DNA of 38,373 nt from Pseudomonas spelaei (lineage in GTDB: Bacteria > Pseudomonadota > Gammaproteobacteria > Pseudomonadales > Pseudomonadaceae), in contig NZ_WNNK01000040.1 in NCBI RefSeq assembly GCF_009724245.1, positions 1 to 38,373 on the forward strand, read 5' to 3'. Positions 1-8,692 of this stretch are shown in pieces. Numbering within the stretch: position 1 is the first letter of the stretch; each line of letters begins with the position of its first letter. Under the pieces are notes generated by a model, which saw only the letters and a list, made by a program, of their open reading frames with translations, had not been told where the DNA came from and did not search any database. The translations under genes were made by a program, and so were the position numbers.

Positions 1-2660
1 GTCACGCCTTTGATGGCGGTGGTGACGGTCTGATCGCCTTTGTACACATCGTCCGGCGCCACAACAGAGACGGTACCGCTCGACTGGTTCACGCCAATGG
101 TGATGGTCTGGCCATTGTCCAGGGTGACAGTCAGCGGGTTGGTGATGTTGGTCACCGCATTACCCGATTTGTCGACCAAGGAGGCTGTGTAAACGATCTG
201 GCCGCCTTCACCCACAGTGGTGGTGGCCGTCAGCACCACATCGACCTTGTCGATGGTGTCGTTGATGGTGGTGGTTGCGCCGTCGCCAGCCACTTCCAGC
301 TTCTCGAAGTTGCCGCCAGTGGTGTCAGTGATCTTGACGGTCTGGGTGCTCTTGTCGATGAACACGTCATCGCCTGGAGCGGCCACGGTGACCGAACCAA
401 CGGTTTCACCCTGCTTGATGGTGATGGTCGAGCCGTTGTCGAGTTTCAGGGTGACGTCGGTACCGGCCTTGTTGCTCAAGGTCGCGGTGTAGGTGATCTG
501 GCCACCTTCATTGACGGCATCAGGTGCGGTCAGCGTGACAGTGGTGGTGTTATCGGTACCCGGAGTATCCGTGACGGTGGTGCTGACCGGCGTGGTACCT
601 GGAACCAGACTTTCAAAGTGCTCGCCACCGGTTACTTTGGTGATGGCGGTTGTAACGGTCTGGTCGCCTTTGTACACATCGTCCGGAGCCACAACCGAAA
701 CCGTGCCGCTGGACTGGTTTACACCAATGGTGATGGTCTGGCCGTTATCCAGGGTGACAGTCAACGGGTTGGTGATGTTGGTCACCGCCGCGCCGTTTTT
801 ATCCACAAGGCTGGCGGTGTAAACAATCTGGCCGCCTTCACCCACAGTAGTGGTCGCCGTCAGGACCACATCGACCTTGTCGATAGTATCGTTGACGGTG
901 GTGGTTGCGCCGTTGCCCGCCACTTCCAGCTTCTCGAAGTTGCCGCCAGCGGTGTCGGTGATCTTGACGGTCTGGGTGCTCTTATCGATGAACACGTCAT
1001 CGCCTGGAGCGGCCACGGTGACCGAACCAACGGTTTCACCCTGCTTGATGGTGATGGTGGAGCCGTTGTCGAGTTTCAGAGTGACGTCGGTACCCGCTTT
1101 GTTGCTCAAGGTCGCGGTGTAGGTGATCTGGCCACCTTCGTTAACCTCAGACGGGGCCGTCAACGTCACAGTCGTGGTGTTATCGGTACCCGGAGTATCC
1201 GTGACGGTGGTGCTGACCGGCGTGGTGCCTGGAACCAGATTTTCAAAGTGCTCGCCACCAGTCACGCCCTTGATGGCGGTGGTGACAGTTTGGTCGCCTT
1301 TGTACACATCGTCCGGAGCCACAACGGAGACAGTGCCGCTCGACTGGTTTACGCCGATGGTGATGGTCTGGCCGTTATCCAACGTCACGGTCAACGGGTT
1401 GGTGATATTGGTCACCGCCGCGCCGTTTTTATCCACAAGGCTGGCGGTGTAAACGATCTGGCCGCCTTCACCCACGCTGGTGGTCGCGGTCAGTACCACG
1501 TCCACTTTGTCGATGGTGTCGTTGATGGTGGTAGTCGCACCGTTACCGGCCACAACGAGGTTTTCGAAGTTGCCACCCGCCGTGTCAGTGATCTTGACGG
1601 TCTGGGTGCTCTTGTCGATGAACACGTCATCGCCAGGCGCTGCAACGGTCACGGAACCGACGGTTTCGCCGGCCTTGATGGTGATGGTCGAACCGTTATC
1701 CAGCTTCAGCGTGACGTCGGTACCCGCTTTGTTGGAAAGCGTAGCGGTGTAGGTGATCTGGCCGCCTTCGTTGACATCGCCCGGTGCGGTCAGCGTCACG
1801 GTGGTGGTATCGACCGAATCGGTGATGGTCGTGACCGCTGGCGTGGTGTTGGGTACCAGGTTCTCGAAGTTACCGCCGGTTGTCCCGGTGATGCTCGTGG
1901 TGACTGTGCTGCCGTTGACATAGACGTCGTTCGGCGGGGTATCGACTACTACGGTACCGACCGACTCGCCGGCCTTGATGGTAATCACCGAGCCATTGGA
2001 CAGGGTCACGGTCACCGGTGTTTGCGCCGGGTTGGTCAGCGTAGCGGTGTAAGTGATCTGGCCGCCTTCGGTGACGGTATTGGTGGCGGTGAGGCTCAGG
2101 CCAGTGTTGTCGACCGAATCGGTAATGGTGGTAACGGCTGGCGTCGTGTTCGGCACCAGGTGCTCAAAGTTACCGCCGGTGGCCGTGGTAATCGTGGTGG
2201 TGACGGTGCTGCCATTGTTGTAGACGTCATTGGGCGGCGTATTGACCACCACGGTGCCGGTGGACTTACCCGCTTCAATGTTAATCACCGAGCCATTGCT
2301 CAAGGTGACAGTCACCGGCGTTTGCGCCGGGTTAGTCAAGGTCGCGGTGTAAGTGATCTGACCACCTTCGGTCACCGTCTCGGCCGCTGTCAGGGTCACG
2401 GTGGTGGTGTCGATGGTGTCGGTAATCTGGGTTACGGCTGGTGTTGGGTCGACGGTCAGCACCAGGTTGGTGCCGCCGGTGGTGCCGGTGACGGTGACGC
2501 TGATCTGGCTTGGGTCGATGTACGGGCTGTCGTTAGGGGCCAACGGCACGTTGACGGTGCCGGTCAACTGGCCGGCCGGGATGGTGATCACCGAACCGTT
2601 GGACAGGGTGACGTTCAAGTCGGTGCTGGAGGCCCGGGTGACAGTGGCGGTGTAGGTCAG
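1..2660 (-). repeat. Tandem immunoglobulin-like repeat array within lapA
   Basis: A recurring anchor (atctgg on the plus strand) falls at 196, 496, 826, 1126, 1456, 1756, 2056 and 2356. The spacings are 300, 330, 300, 330, 300, 300 and 300 bp. Between about 1 and 1756, units of 100 and 110 residues alternate as a 630-bp higher-order repeat with very high nucleotide identity; compare 217-492, 850-1122 and 1480-1752. The units nearest the N-terminus (about 1756-2660) are all 100 residues and more diverged. Such arrays extend the adhesin from the cell and can change length by recombination. Confidence 0.85.
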
Positions 2661-3227
2661 CACGCCGCCGGCTTCGGTGATGGTCGGGGTGGCGCCCAGG
2701 GTCAGGGTCGACGCCTGCTGCGTCACGCCGTCATTGCCGTTCGCTTGCGCGCCGGCAAGTTGGTTCAGGGCTGAGGTGGCGAAGCCCAGGCCTGCCGTTG
2801 GAAAGCCAATCACCGGAGCAACGCTGCCAGCGGTGGCATCAAGCACTACAAAGCTGTGGCCACCGCCTGCCGCGCCGCCGACACCGGCCGCGTTTGCACC
2901 GGCTGCCGTGGCTTCGAGATCGGTCGTCGGGTCGACGCCCGCCGCAATGGCTTGCTGCAGCTCGGCAACCGACGGCGCTGCTTGCGCGGTCGCTTGGGCC
3001 AGGTCGACGCTGGAATCGGGCGTGTCAGCGCTCCATTGCGTGTCACGGCCCAAGTCCAGGATGCGGCCATCGGCCAACTGCAGGCTGACGGCGCCCGACA
3101 TACCGGTGTCTATCTGGTCGCCAGCAAACAGCCGGTCGCCTTCAACGAGCACACGGCGAACCCCTTCCGGAGAAATAACAAAAACCTGGCCTACAATGCT
3201 TTTGACAATAGCAACTACGCTGCTCAT
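1..3227 (-). CDS. lapA: LapA-type giant surface adhesin, N-terminal part (runs off left edge)
   Basis: This is a large repetitive biofilm adhesin exported by type I secretion and held in the outer membrane. The minus-strand frame is open from the ATG at 3227-3225 to the window edge, giving 1,075 residues with no stop; the C-terminal end lies outside. A GGAG ribosome site sits 9 nt before the ATG. Residues 1-120 form the LapA retention module, starting MSSVVAIVKSIVGQV and containing the periplasmic LapG-type protease motif TAAG at residues 107-110. A Gly/Ala linker follows, then immunoglobulin-like extender repeats of about 100 or 110 residues rich in Thr and Val, with recurring GGxFE and NDTID-like motifs. 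It diverges from lapEBC, its expected exporter. MapA-type adhesins share this architecture, so lapA rather than mapA is inferred from locus context. lapD and lapG are not in the window. Confidence 0.88.
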   Translation of the reverse strand, partial: MSSVVAIVKSIVGQVFVISPEGVRRVLVEGDRLFAGDQIDTGMSGAVSLQLADGRILDLGRDTQWSADTPDSSVDLAQATAQAAPSVAELQQAIAAGVDPTTDLEATAAGANAAGVGGAAGGGHSFVVLDATAGSVAPVIGFPTAGLGFATSALNQLAGAQANGNDGVTQQASTLTLGATPTITEAGGVLTYTATVTRASSTDLNVTLSNGSVITIPAGQLTGTVNVPLAPNDSPYIDPSQISVTVTGTTGGTNLVLTVDPTPAVTQITDTIDTTTVTLTAAETVTEGGQITYTATLTNPAQTPVTVTLSNGSVINIEAGKSTGTVVVNTPPNDVYNNGSTVTTTITTATGGNFEHLVPNTTPAVTTITDSVDNTGLSLTATNTVTEGGQITYTATLTNPAQTPVTVTLSNGSVITIKAGESVGTVVVDTPPNDVYVNGSTVTTSITGTTGGNFENLVPNTTPAVTTITDSVDTTTVTLTAPGDVNEGGQITYTATLSNKAGTDVTLKLDNGSTITIKAGETVGSVTVAAPGDDVFIDKSTQTVKITDTAGGNFENLVVAGNGATTTINDTIDKVDVVLTATTSVGEGGQIVYTASLVDKNGAAVTNITNPLTVTLDNGQTITIGVNQSSGTVSVVAPDDVYKGDQTVTTAIKGVTGGEHFENLVPGTTPVSTTVTDTPGTDNTTTVTLTAPSEVNEGGQITYTATLSNKAGTDVTLKLDNGSTITIKQGETVGSVTVAAPGDDVFIDKSTQTVKITDTAGGNFEKLEVAGNGATTTVNDTIDKVDVVLTATTTVGEGGQIVYTASLVDKNGAAVTNITNPLTVTLDNGQTITIGVNQSSGTVSVVAPDDVYKGDQTVTTAITKVTGGEHFESLVPGTTPVSTTVTDTPGTDNTTTVTLTAPDAVNEGGQITYTATLSNKAGTDVTLKLDNGSTITIKQGETVGSVTVAAPGDDVFIDKSTQTVKITDTTGGNFEKLEVAGDGATTTINDTIDKVDVVLTATTTVGEGGQIVYTASLVDKSGNAVTNITNPLTVTLDNGQTITIGVNQSSGTVSVVAPDDVYKGDQTVTTAIKGV
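2898..2909 (-). other. Predicted LapG-type cleavage motif TAAG in the LapA retention module
   Basis: The codons acg-gca-gcc-ggt encode T107-A108-A109-G110. In P. fluorescens LapA, the LapG protease is known to cut between the two alanines of a TAAG motif at about this position, releasing the adhesin when c-di-GMP is low. The motif and its numbering are read directly; cleavage is inferred from the family. Confidence 0.75.
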
Positions 3228-3566
3228 TGAAGATTTCTCCGGCGATCCGCTCGCTGACTTCCATAGGCCTGACTGCGTGTTAGCTATCAGGCTGGAGGTG
3301 CTTTGAATATTGACGTGTGTTTCGTCAATAATTTGACTGTATTATTTCGAGAATAACTTTATGCCAAACTATTGACCTTATGGGCGCCATCCTAAACAAT
3401 CGTCCCACTAATGTCACATTGATATTTAGCCGGCGAACCGTCCTACATGTGTGAACCAGTTCCGCTTTTTGAACTTTCCGACGTACGGTCATTACGGTTG
3501 CCATTTTCCGACACTGCGGCACGATCCGCTGTGATTTGAGACAAGAAGTCCAGGGGAACTCTATAA
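3228..3566. promoter_or_regulatory. Divergent lapA / lapEBC control region
   Basis: These 339 bp separate the two divergent start codons and hold no gene. The stretch around 3301-3380 is AT-rich. It contains a perfect 8-bp inverted repeat at 3308-3315 and 3323-3330 (TATTGACG/CGTCAATA, 7-nt loop), which overlaps the FleQ-like box at 3324-3337. I could not fix the -10 and -35 boxes of either gene with confidence. Confidence 0.6.
3324..3337. promoter_or_regulatory. Candidate FleQ box upstream of lapA
   Basis: The sequence GTCAATAATTTGAC is a 5-bp inverted repeat with a 4-bp spacer. It differs at one position from the FleQ consensus as I recall it, GTCAnTAAATTGAC. It lies about 100 bp upstream of the lapA ATG and 230 bp upstream of lapE. 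FleQ is the c-di-GMP-responsive regulator known to control lapA in Pseudomonas. A poorer match (9 of 13 defined positions) lies at 3363-3376 and could be a second site. Confidence 0.6.
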
Positions 3567-4931
3567 ATGCGCTTGCACCTGTTTAAGGCAATACCGTTCG
3601 CTCTCGCCGCCAGTTTCGTACAGGCCCAAACACTGCCGCAGGCCATGCAGCAAGCGCTGGATGTGCACCCGGAAGTTCAGGCCGGCGTGAATAGCCGCCT
3701 GTCTGCCGATTACCAGTTGAAGGCAGCCAAAGGTGGCTATCTGCCGACTGTGGATCTCAACGCCGGCTATGGCCGTGAGGGCGTCGATACGTCCACGACA
3801 CGTGCCAACAATCGCGCCAACGGCACCTCCAAAGACTGGGACACACTGAGTCGTGGTGAGTCTAGCCTGCGTTTGCGACAAATGATTTTTGACGGTTTCG
3901 CCACCTCCAGCGAAGTCGGGCGTCAACAAGCCACCGTCAACTCCCGTGCCTACTCCTTGCTCAGCACTTCCGAGCGCACTGGGCTGACCGTTGCCCAGGT
4001 TTACCTGGACGTGTTGACCCGTCGTGAATTCGTGCGCCTGGCCGAAGACAACCTGCGCAACCACGAACGTATCTATGACCAGATCCGGTTGCGCACCCAG
4101 CGCGGCGTGGGTAACGGCGCCGACCTGGATCAGGCCGAGGCTCGTTTGGCCCAGGCCCGTAATAACCTGATCACCGAGCAGACCAACCTGTCTGATGCTC
4201 AAACCAACTACCTCAGTGCCGTTGGCCAGGCACCTGATCAGTTGGAGCGTCCGCCCAGCTTCATGGCGATGCTGCCCGCCGACCTGAACGAAGCGCGTCG
4301 CCAGATGCTCGACAACAGCCCGATTCTGCGTTCGGCCGAGTCCGATATCGTTGCTGCCGAGCAACAGTACGAAGCGGCCAAATCCGCGTTCTACCCGCGC
4401 TTTGATGCTGAGTTGGGTACCAATGCCGACAACAACATCAACGGTGATCCGAGCCATAGCAACGGTTGGGAAGCCATGGTGCGCATGCGCTTCAACCTGT
4501 TCGCCGGTGGCAGCAACAAGGCCGATCTGGAATCCAAGTCCTATCAGTCCAATCAGGCTCTGGATATCCGCAACAATGCCCTGCGTGTGTTGAACGAAGA
4601 ACTGGGCCTGGCCTGGAACGCCTTGAACAACGCCAATGCCCAGGTGCCGATTGCTCAGCAATATGTTGATCACAGCACCAGCGTACGCACCGCCTACCAG
4701 CAACAATTCAGCCTGGGCCAACGGACCCTGCTCGATTTGCTCGACAGCGAGAACGAACTGTTCACCGCTTCCCGCCGCCTGGAAGAAATCAAGAACATTC
4801 AGTTATTTACTCAATACCGAATCAAGGCGACCATGGGCGAGTTGCTCAAGAGCCAGGGAGTGGTCGCGCCAATGGCCTCCGTCGTGCAGAACGATGTGAA
4901 GCCGAAAGTCCAACTGCCTGGGATGAATTGA
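3567..4931 (+). CDS. lapE: TolC-family outer-membrane channel for adhesin secretion (LapE)
   Basis: This 454-residue TolC-like protein should form the outer-membrane and periplasmic tunnel of the type I secretion machine that exports LapA. An N-terminal signal peptide (about residues 1-20, ending near VQA-QTL) precedes two outer-membrane-efflux repeats rich in long amphipathic helices; heptad-rich stretches surround QAEARLAQARNNL and the C-terminal LLDLLDSENELFTASRRLEE. The TolC-family phrase GQRTLLDLLDSENEL is clear. An AGGGGA ribosome site at 3552-3557 supports the ATG at 3567. The gene is followed 41 bp later by lapB on the same strand, so lapE-lapB-lapC is read as one operon. The T1SS grouping rests on this context. 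Confidence 0.88.
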   Translation: MRLHLFKAIPFALAASFVQAQTLPQAMQQALDVHPEVQAGVNSRLSADYQLKAAKGGYLPTVDLNAGYGREGVDTSTTRANNRANGTSKDWDTLSRGESSLRLRQMIFDGFATSSEVGRQQATVNSRAYSLLSTSERTGLTVAQVYLDVLTRREFVRLAEDNLRNHERIYDQIRLRTQRGVGNGADLDQAEARLAQARNNLITEQTNLSDAQTNYLSAVGQAPDQLERPPSFMAMLPADLNEARRQMLDNSPILRSAESDIVAAEQQYEAAKSAFYPRFDAELGTNADNNINGDPSHSNGWEAMVRMRFNLFAGGSNKADLESKSYQSNQALDIRNNALRVLNEELGLAWNALNNANAQVPIAQQYVDHSTSVRTAYQQQFSLGQRTLLDLLDSENELFTASRRLEEIKNIQLFTQYRIKATMGELLKSQGVVAPMASVVQNDVKPKVQLPGMN

Positions 4932-4972
4932 GCTATTCCTTATAGACCCATCAGTTAGTCGAGAGTACCCGC

Positions 4973-7129
4973 GTGGAATCCGAAGTCGGTCGAGTTAATC
5001 TCAGTCATGATCCACGCACGCTGCACGACGACCCGTTACTCGACGGGTTGTTGGCGCTCTGTGCCCTGCACCAGAAGACTGCCAGCGCGGCAATGCTGAC
5101 CACCGGCCTGCCGTTGCCGTCGCAGCGCCTGAGCGCTGACTTGCTGGCCCGAGCGGCTGCCCGGGCCGGTTTGCAGGGGCGTTTGCTGCAGCGCAAGCTT
5201 GATTCGATTCCCGCCATTGCCATGCCGGCGCTGCTGTTGCTCAAAGACGGCCGCAGTGCCGTGCTGCTCGGTTGGCAGGGTGAAGATGAAGCGCAGGTAC
5301 TGCTCAGCGAAAGCGACGGTGGCGAGACTATCGTCAAGCGCGAAGCATTGGCCGAGGACTACATCGGCAAAGTGTTCTTCGCCCAACCCCAGCACAAGTT
5401 CGATGTCAGCCACGGCACCCTGATTCCCCGGGCCCGCTCCTGGTTTCGCGACACCCTCAAGCGTTCGCGCTGGCTTTACGCCGACGCCATCGCCGCCAGT
5501 TTCCTGATCAACATCATCGCCATGGCCGCGCCATTGTTCGTGATGAACGTCTATGACCGCGTGGTGCCGAACCAGGCCACTGCAACCCTGTGGGTGCTGG
5601 CCACTGGTATCATCATCGCCTACATTTTCGACCTGATCCTCAAGAGCCTGCGCAGTCTGTGCCTGGATTTGGCCGGCAAGAAAACCGACCTGATCATCTC
5701 CGCCACACTGTTCGAGCGGATCGTCGGCATGTCGATGAAGTACCGCCCGGCGCGGGTCGGCAGCTTTGCCCAGAACATCCACGAGTTTCAGAGCCTGCGG
5801 GACTTCCTCGCGTCCCTGACGCTGACCAGCCTGATCGACCTGCCATTCACCCTGCTGATTTTCCTGGTGATCGCCATGCTGGGCGGGCATCTGGTGTGGA
5901 TCCCGATGTTGGCCTTCCCGATTGCCCTGGGCATCGGCTATCTGCTGCAAAAGCCGCTGGTCGCGACCATGGAACGCACCATGGCCCTGGCCTCCGAGCG
6001 CCAGTCGAGCCTGATCGAAACCCTGGCCGGGCTGGACGCGGTCAAGGTCAACAACGCTGAAAGCGAACGCCAATACCAATGGGAACAAACCATTGGCACC
6101 CTCAGCCGCCTTGAGCTGCGGGTGAAAATGCTTTCCGGCCTGTCGATGAACATCACCCTGCTGCTCCAGCAATTGGCGGGTGTGATCATGATCGTCTTCG
6201 GGGTCTACCAGATTATTGGCGGCAACCTCAGCATGGGCGGCCTGATTGCCTGCTACATGCTCAGCGGTCGCGCCCTCAGCCCGCTGGCCTCGTTGTCGGG
6301 CCTGATGACCCGCTACCAGCAAGCCAAGGTCACCATGGTCTCCACCGACCAGATGATGGAGCTGCCCCAGGAGCGCAACTTCGAAGAGCGCCCCCTGAGC
6401 CGCCGCACCCTGCAAGGCGCCATCGAATGCCGGGGTATGAACTTTACCTACCCCAACCAGCAGAACATGGCGCTCAAGAACATCAACCTGATCATCAAGC
6501 CCGGGGAGAAAATCGGCATCATCGGCCGCAGCGGCTCGGGCAAAAGCTCCCTGGCCAAGTTGATCGTCGGACTCTACCAGCCCGACTCCGGTGCCTTGTT
6601 GGTGGACGGTGTGGACATCCGCCAAATCGACGTCAGCGAACTGCGCCACAACGTTGGCTACGTGCCGCAAGACATCCAGCTGCTGGCCGGTACCCTGCGC
6701 GATAACCTGGTCTCCGGCGCCCGGTACGTCGAAGACGAACTGGTGCTGCAAGCCGCCGAACTGGCGGGTGTCCACGAATTTGCCCGCCTGCATCCCCAGG
6801 GTTACGAATTGCAAGTGGGTGAGCGTGGCCAGAACCTCTCCGGTGGTCAGCGGCAAAACGTCGCCCTGGCCCGTGCCCTGTTGCTCAACCCGCCCATCCT
6901 GCTGCTGGATGAACCCACCAGCGCCATGGACAACACCGGTGAAGAGCGCCTGAAGCAGCGCCTGCAATCGGTGGTAGAGCACAAGACGGTGGTACTGGTG
7001 ACGCACCGGGCGTCGTTGCTGTCGCTGGTGGACCGTTTGTTGGTGATCGACCGTGGGCAAATCCTCGCGGATGGCCCGAAAGCGGTAGTGATGGAAGCGT
7101 TGAAGAAGGGGCAGATCAGTGTTGCGTAA
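4973..7129 (+). CDS. lapB: Type I secretion ABC transporter with degenerate C39-like domain (LapB)
   Basis: This is the 718-residue inner-membrane ATPase of the adhesin secretion complex, starting at GTG 4973. The N-terminal 130 residues resemble a C39 peptidase domain but lack the QxxxxxC catalytic motif, as in HlyB/LapB-type transporters that do not cleave a leader. The ABC transmembrane domain spans about residues 165-445. The nucleotide-binding domain has a Walker A GRSGSGKS at 518-525, signature LSGGQ at 622-626, Walker B Asp646 with Glu647, and H-loop His678, all intact. It overlaps lapC by 11 bp, indicating translational coupling. LapB should pair with LapC and LapE and recognise the C-terminal secretion signal of LapA, which is not in the window. 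Confidence 0.92.
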   Translation: MESEVGRVNLSHDPRTLHDDPLLDGLLALCALHQKTASAAMLTTGLPLPSQRLSADLLARAAARAGLQGRLLQRKLDSIPAIAMPALLLLKDGRSAVLLGWQGEDEAQVLLSESDGGETIVKREALAEDYIGKVFFAQPQHKFDVSHGTLIPRARSWFRDTLKRSRWLYADAIAASFLINIIAMAAPLFVMNVYDRVVPNQATATLWVLATGIIIAYIFDLILKSLRSLCLDLAGKKTDLIISATLFERIVGMSMKYRPARVGSFAQNIHEFQSLRDFLASLTLTSLIDLPFTLLIFLVIAMLGGHLVWIPMLAFPIALGIGYLLQKPLVATMERTMALASERQSSLIETLAGLDAVKVNNAESERQYQWEQTIGTLSRLELRVKMLSGLSMNITLLLQQLAGVIMIVFGVYQIIGGNLSMGGLIACYMLSGRALSPLASLSGLMTRYQQAKVTMVSTDQMMELPQERNFEERPLSRRTLQGAIECRGMNFTYPNQQNMALKNINLIIKPGEKIGIIGRSGSGKSSLAKLIVGLYQPDSGALLVDGVDIRQIDVSELRHNVGYVPQDIQLLAGTLRDNLVSGARYVEDELVLQAAELAGVHEFARLHPQGYELQVGERGQNLSGGQRQNVALARALLLNPPILLLDEPTSAMDNTGEERLKQRLQSVVEHKTVVLVTHRASLLSLVDRLLVIDRGQILADGPKAVVMEALKKGQISVA

Positions 7130-8480
7130 ATTCAAGGACGCGGTCCGTCGCTATTTCATCGGCTCCGACTCGCTGGACGGCCAGCCACTGCCGGAGGTCA
7201 AGAAGGCCCTGATCGAAGACGCCCCCCGCGTGGTGCGTCTGACTATCTGGGGCATCATCGGCTTTTTCCTGTGCATGCTGCTGTGGTCCGGGTTTGCCAA
7301 GATCGATGAAGTGACCCGGGGCGATGGCAAGGCCATTCCCTCTTCCAAGCTGCAGAAAATCCAGAACCTGGAAGGCGGCATTGTTGCCGAGTTGTACGTC
7401 AAGGAAGGGCAGATCGTTAATGCGGGTGCGCCGCTGATTCGCCTCGACGACACCCGGTTTGTGTCCAACGCCGGGGAAACCGAAGCCCAGCGCCTTTCCC
7501 TGCTGCTGCGTATCGAGCGTTTGAGCGCCCAGGTTGAAGACCGGCCGCTGAACATCCCCGAAGATGTGCGCACTGCCGCGCCAAGCCAGGCCATCAGCGA
7601 GCAATCGCTGTACGAAAGCCGTCGCCAGCAGTTCAAGGACGAAATCGGTGGTTTGCAGGAACAACTGACGCAGCGCCAACAGGAACTGCGCGAGTACTCT
7701 TCCAAGCAGAGCCAATACCGCAACCAGTTGTCGTTGCAGCGCCAGGAAATCAACATGTCCGAGCCGCTGGTCGCCCAGGGTGCGGTGTCGCCGGTGGAAG
7801 TGCTGCGCCTCAAACGCGCGGAAATGGAAACCCGTGGGCAACTGGACGCCACGACCCTTGCGATCCCTCGCGCCGATTCGGCGATCAAGGAAGTGCAGCG
7901 CAAGATCGACGAGACGCGCGGCAAGTACCGCAGTGAAGCCCTGACCCAACTCAACGAAGCCCGCACCGACCTGAACAAGGCCCAGGCCACCGGCAAAGCC
8001 CTGGAAGATCGGGTCAGCCGGACCCTGGTGACCTCGCCGGTGCGCGGGATCGTCAAGCAGCTGCTGGTCAACACCATCGGCGGTGTGATCCAGCCGGGCA
8101 GCGACATGGTGGAAATCGTGCCGTTGGACGACACCCTGCTGGTGGAAGCCAAGATCCGCCCGCAAGACATTGCCTTCCTGCACCCTGGGCAGGAAGCGGT
8201 GGTCAAGTTCACCGCCTATGACTACACCATTTACGGTGGCCTGAAAGCCAAGCTGGAACGCATCGGTGCCGACACCATCACCGACGAAGACAAGAAAACC
8301 ACCTACTACATGATCACCTTGCGCACCGACCGCAGCCATCTGGGCACGGACGAGAAGCCGCTGCTGATCATCCCGGGCATGGTCGCGTCGGTGGACATCA
8401 TCACCGGCAAGAAAACCATCCTCAGCTACCTGCTCAAGCCGATCATCAAGGCGCGGGCCGAGGCGTTGCACGAGCGTTGA
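7119..8480 (+). CDS. lapC: HlyD-family membrane fusion protein of the adhesin exporter (LapC)
   Basis: This 453-residue periplasmic adaptor bridges LapB and LapE. The GTG start at 7119 lies inside the end of lapB, with an AAGGGG ribosome site just upstream. One transmembrane helix sits at about residues 40-60 (TIWGIIGFFLCMLLWSGF). It is followed by a split lipoyl/barrel-sandwich domain (GDGKAIPSSKLQKIQNLEGG and later LVTSPVRGIVKQL) with a long coiled coil between them (about residues 150-300). The C-terminal beta-barrel ends with the family motif IIPGMVASVDIITGKKTILSYLLKPI. It is the last gene of the operon; a REPIN follows 17 bp after the stop. Confidence 0.92.
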   Translation: MLRKFKDAVRRYFIGSDSLDGQPLPEVKKALIEDAPRVVRLTIWGIIGFFLCMLLWSGFAKIDEVTRGDGKAIPSSKLQKIQNLEGGIVAELYVKEGQIVNAGAPLIRLDDTRFVSNAGETEAQRLSLLLRIERLSAQVEDRPLNIPEDVRTAAPSQAISEQSLYESRRQQFKDEIGGLQEQLTQRQQELREYSSKQSQYRNQLSLQRQEINMSEPLVAQGAVSPVEVLRLKRAEMETRGQLDATTLAIPRADSAIKEVQRKIDETRGKYRSEALTQLNEARTDLNKAQATGKALEDRVSRTLVTSPVRGIVKQLLVNTIGGVIQPGSDMVEIVPLDDTLLVEAKIRPQDIAFLHPGQEAVVKFTAYDYTIYGGLKAKLERIGADTITDEDKKTTYYMITLRTDRSHLGTDEKPLLIIPGMVASVDIITGKKTILSYLLKPIIKARAEALHER

Positions 8481-8497
8481 TTTCTGGCGCTTGTACT

Positions 8498-8573
8498 GGC
8501 CTCATCGCGGGCAAGCCCGCTCCCACATTGGAATACAAACTCCTGTGGGAGCGGGCTTGCCCGCGATGAGGCC
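8498..8573. repeat. REPIN-type REP palindrome pair
   Basis: Two perfectly complementary 30-bp arms at 8498-8527 and 8544-8573 are separated by 16 bp. Each arm contains the core GTGGGAGCGGGCTTGCCCGC typical of REP elements in fluorescent Pseudomonas. It lies between lapC and the dioxygenase gene and could also act as a transcription end or mRNA-stabilising hairpin for lapEBC. Confidence 0.9.
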
Positions 8574-8692
8574 TTCAGCATCAACACACACAACCCCTAC
8601 CCCAAAACGCCATATGGATATTCATTAACGGTATTTAAACTGCCGTTCTTATATCTATAAAGTCACTCTCCTGACCGCCCGGGAGTGATTTC

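Noticed and set aside
1..1756. Regular repeats considered as a CRISPR array
   Set aside because: The repeats are 300-330 bp, in frame and coding, with no unique spacers.
618..2774. A 718-residue open frame on the plus strand opposite lapA, plus several shorter repetitive plus-strand frames
   Set aside because: They are antisense shadows of the repetitive high-GC adhesin gene. The minus-strand frame has the retention module, ribosome site and domain logic.
3561..4721. A 386-residue minus-strand frame opposite lapE
   Set aside because: Composition is that of an antisense shadow and it overlaps a well-supported TolC-family gene.
5036..8471. Long minus-strand frames of 699 and 451 residues opposite lapB and lapC
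   Set aside because: Low-complexity His/Gln/Gly-rich translations typical of the antisense of high-GC genes. The plus-strand genes have intact family motifs.
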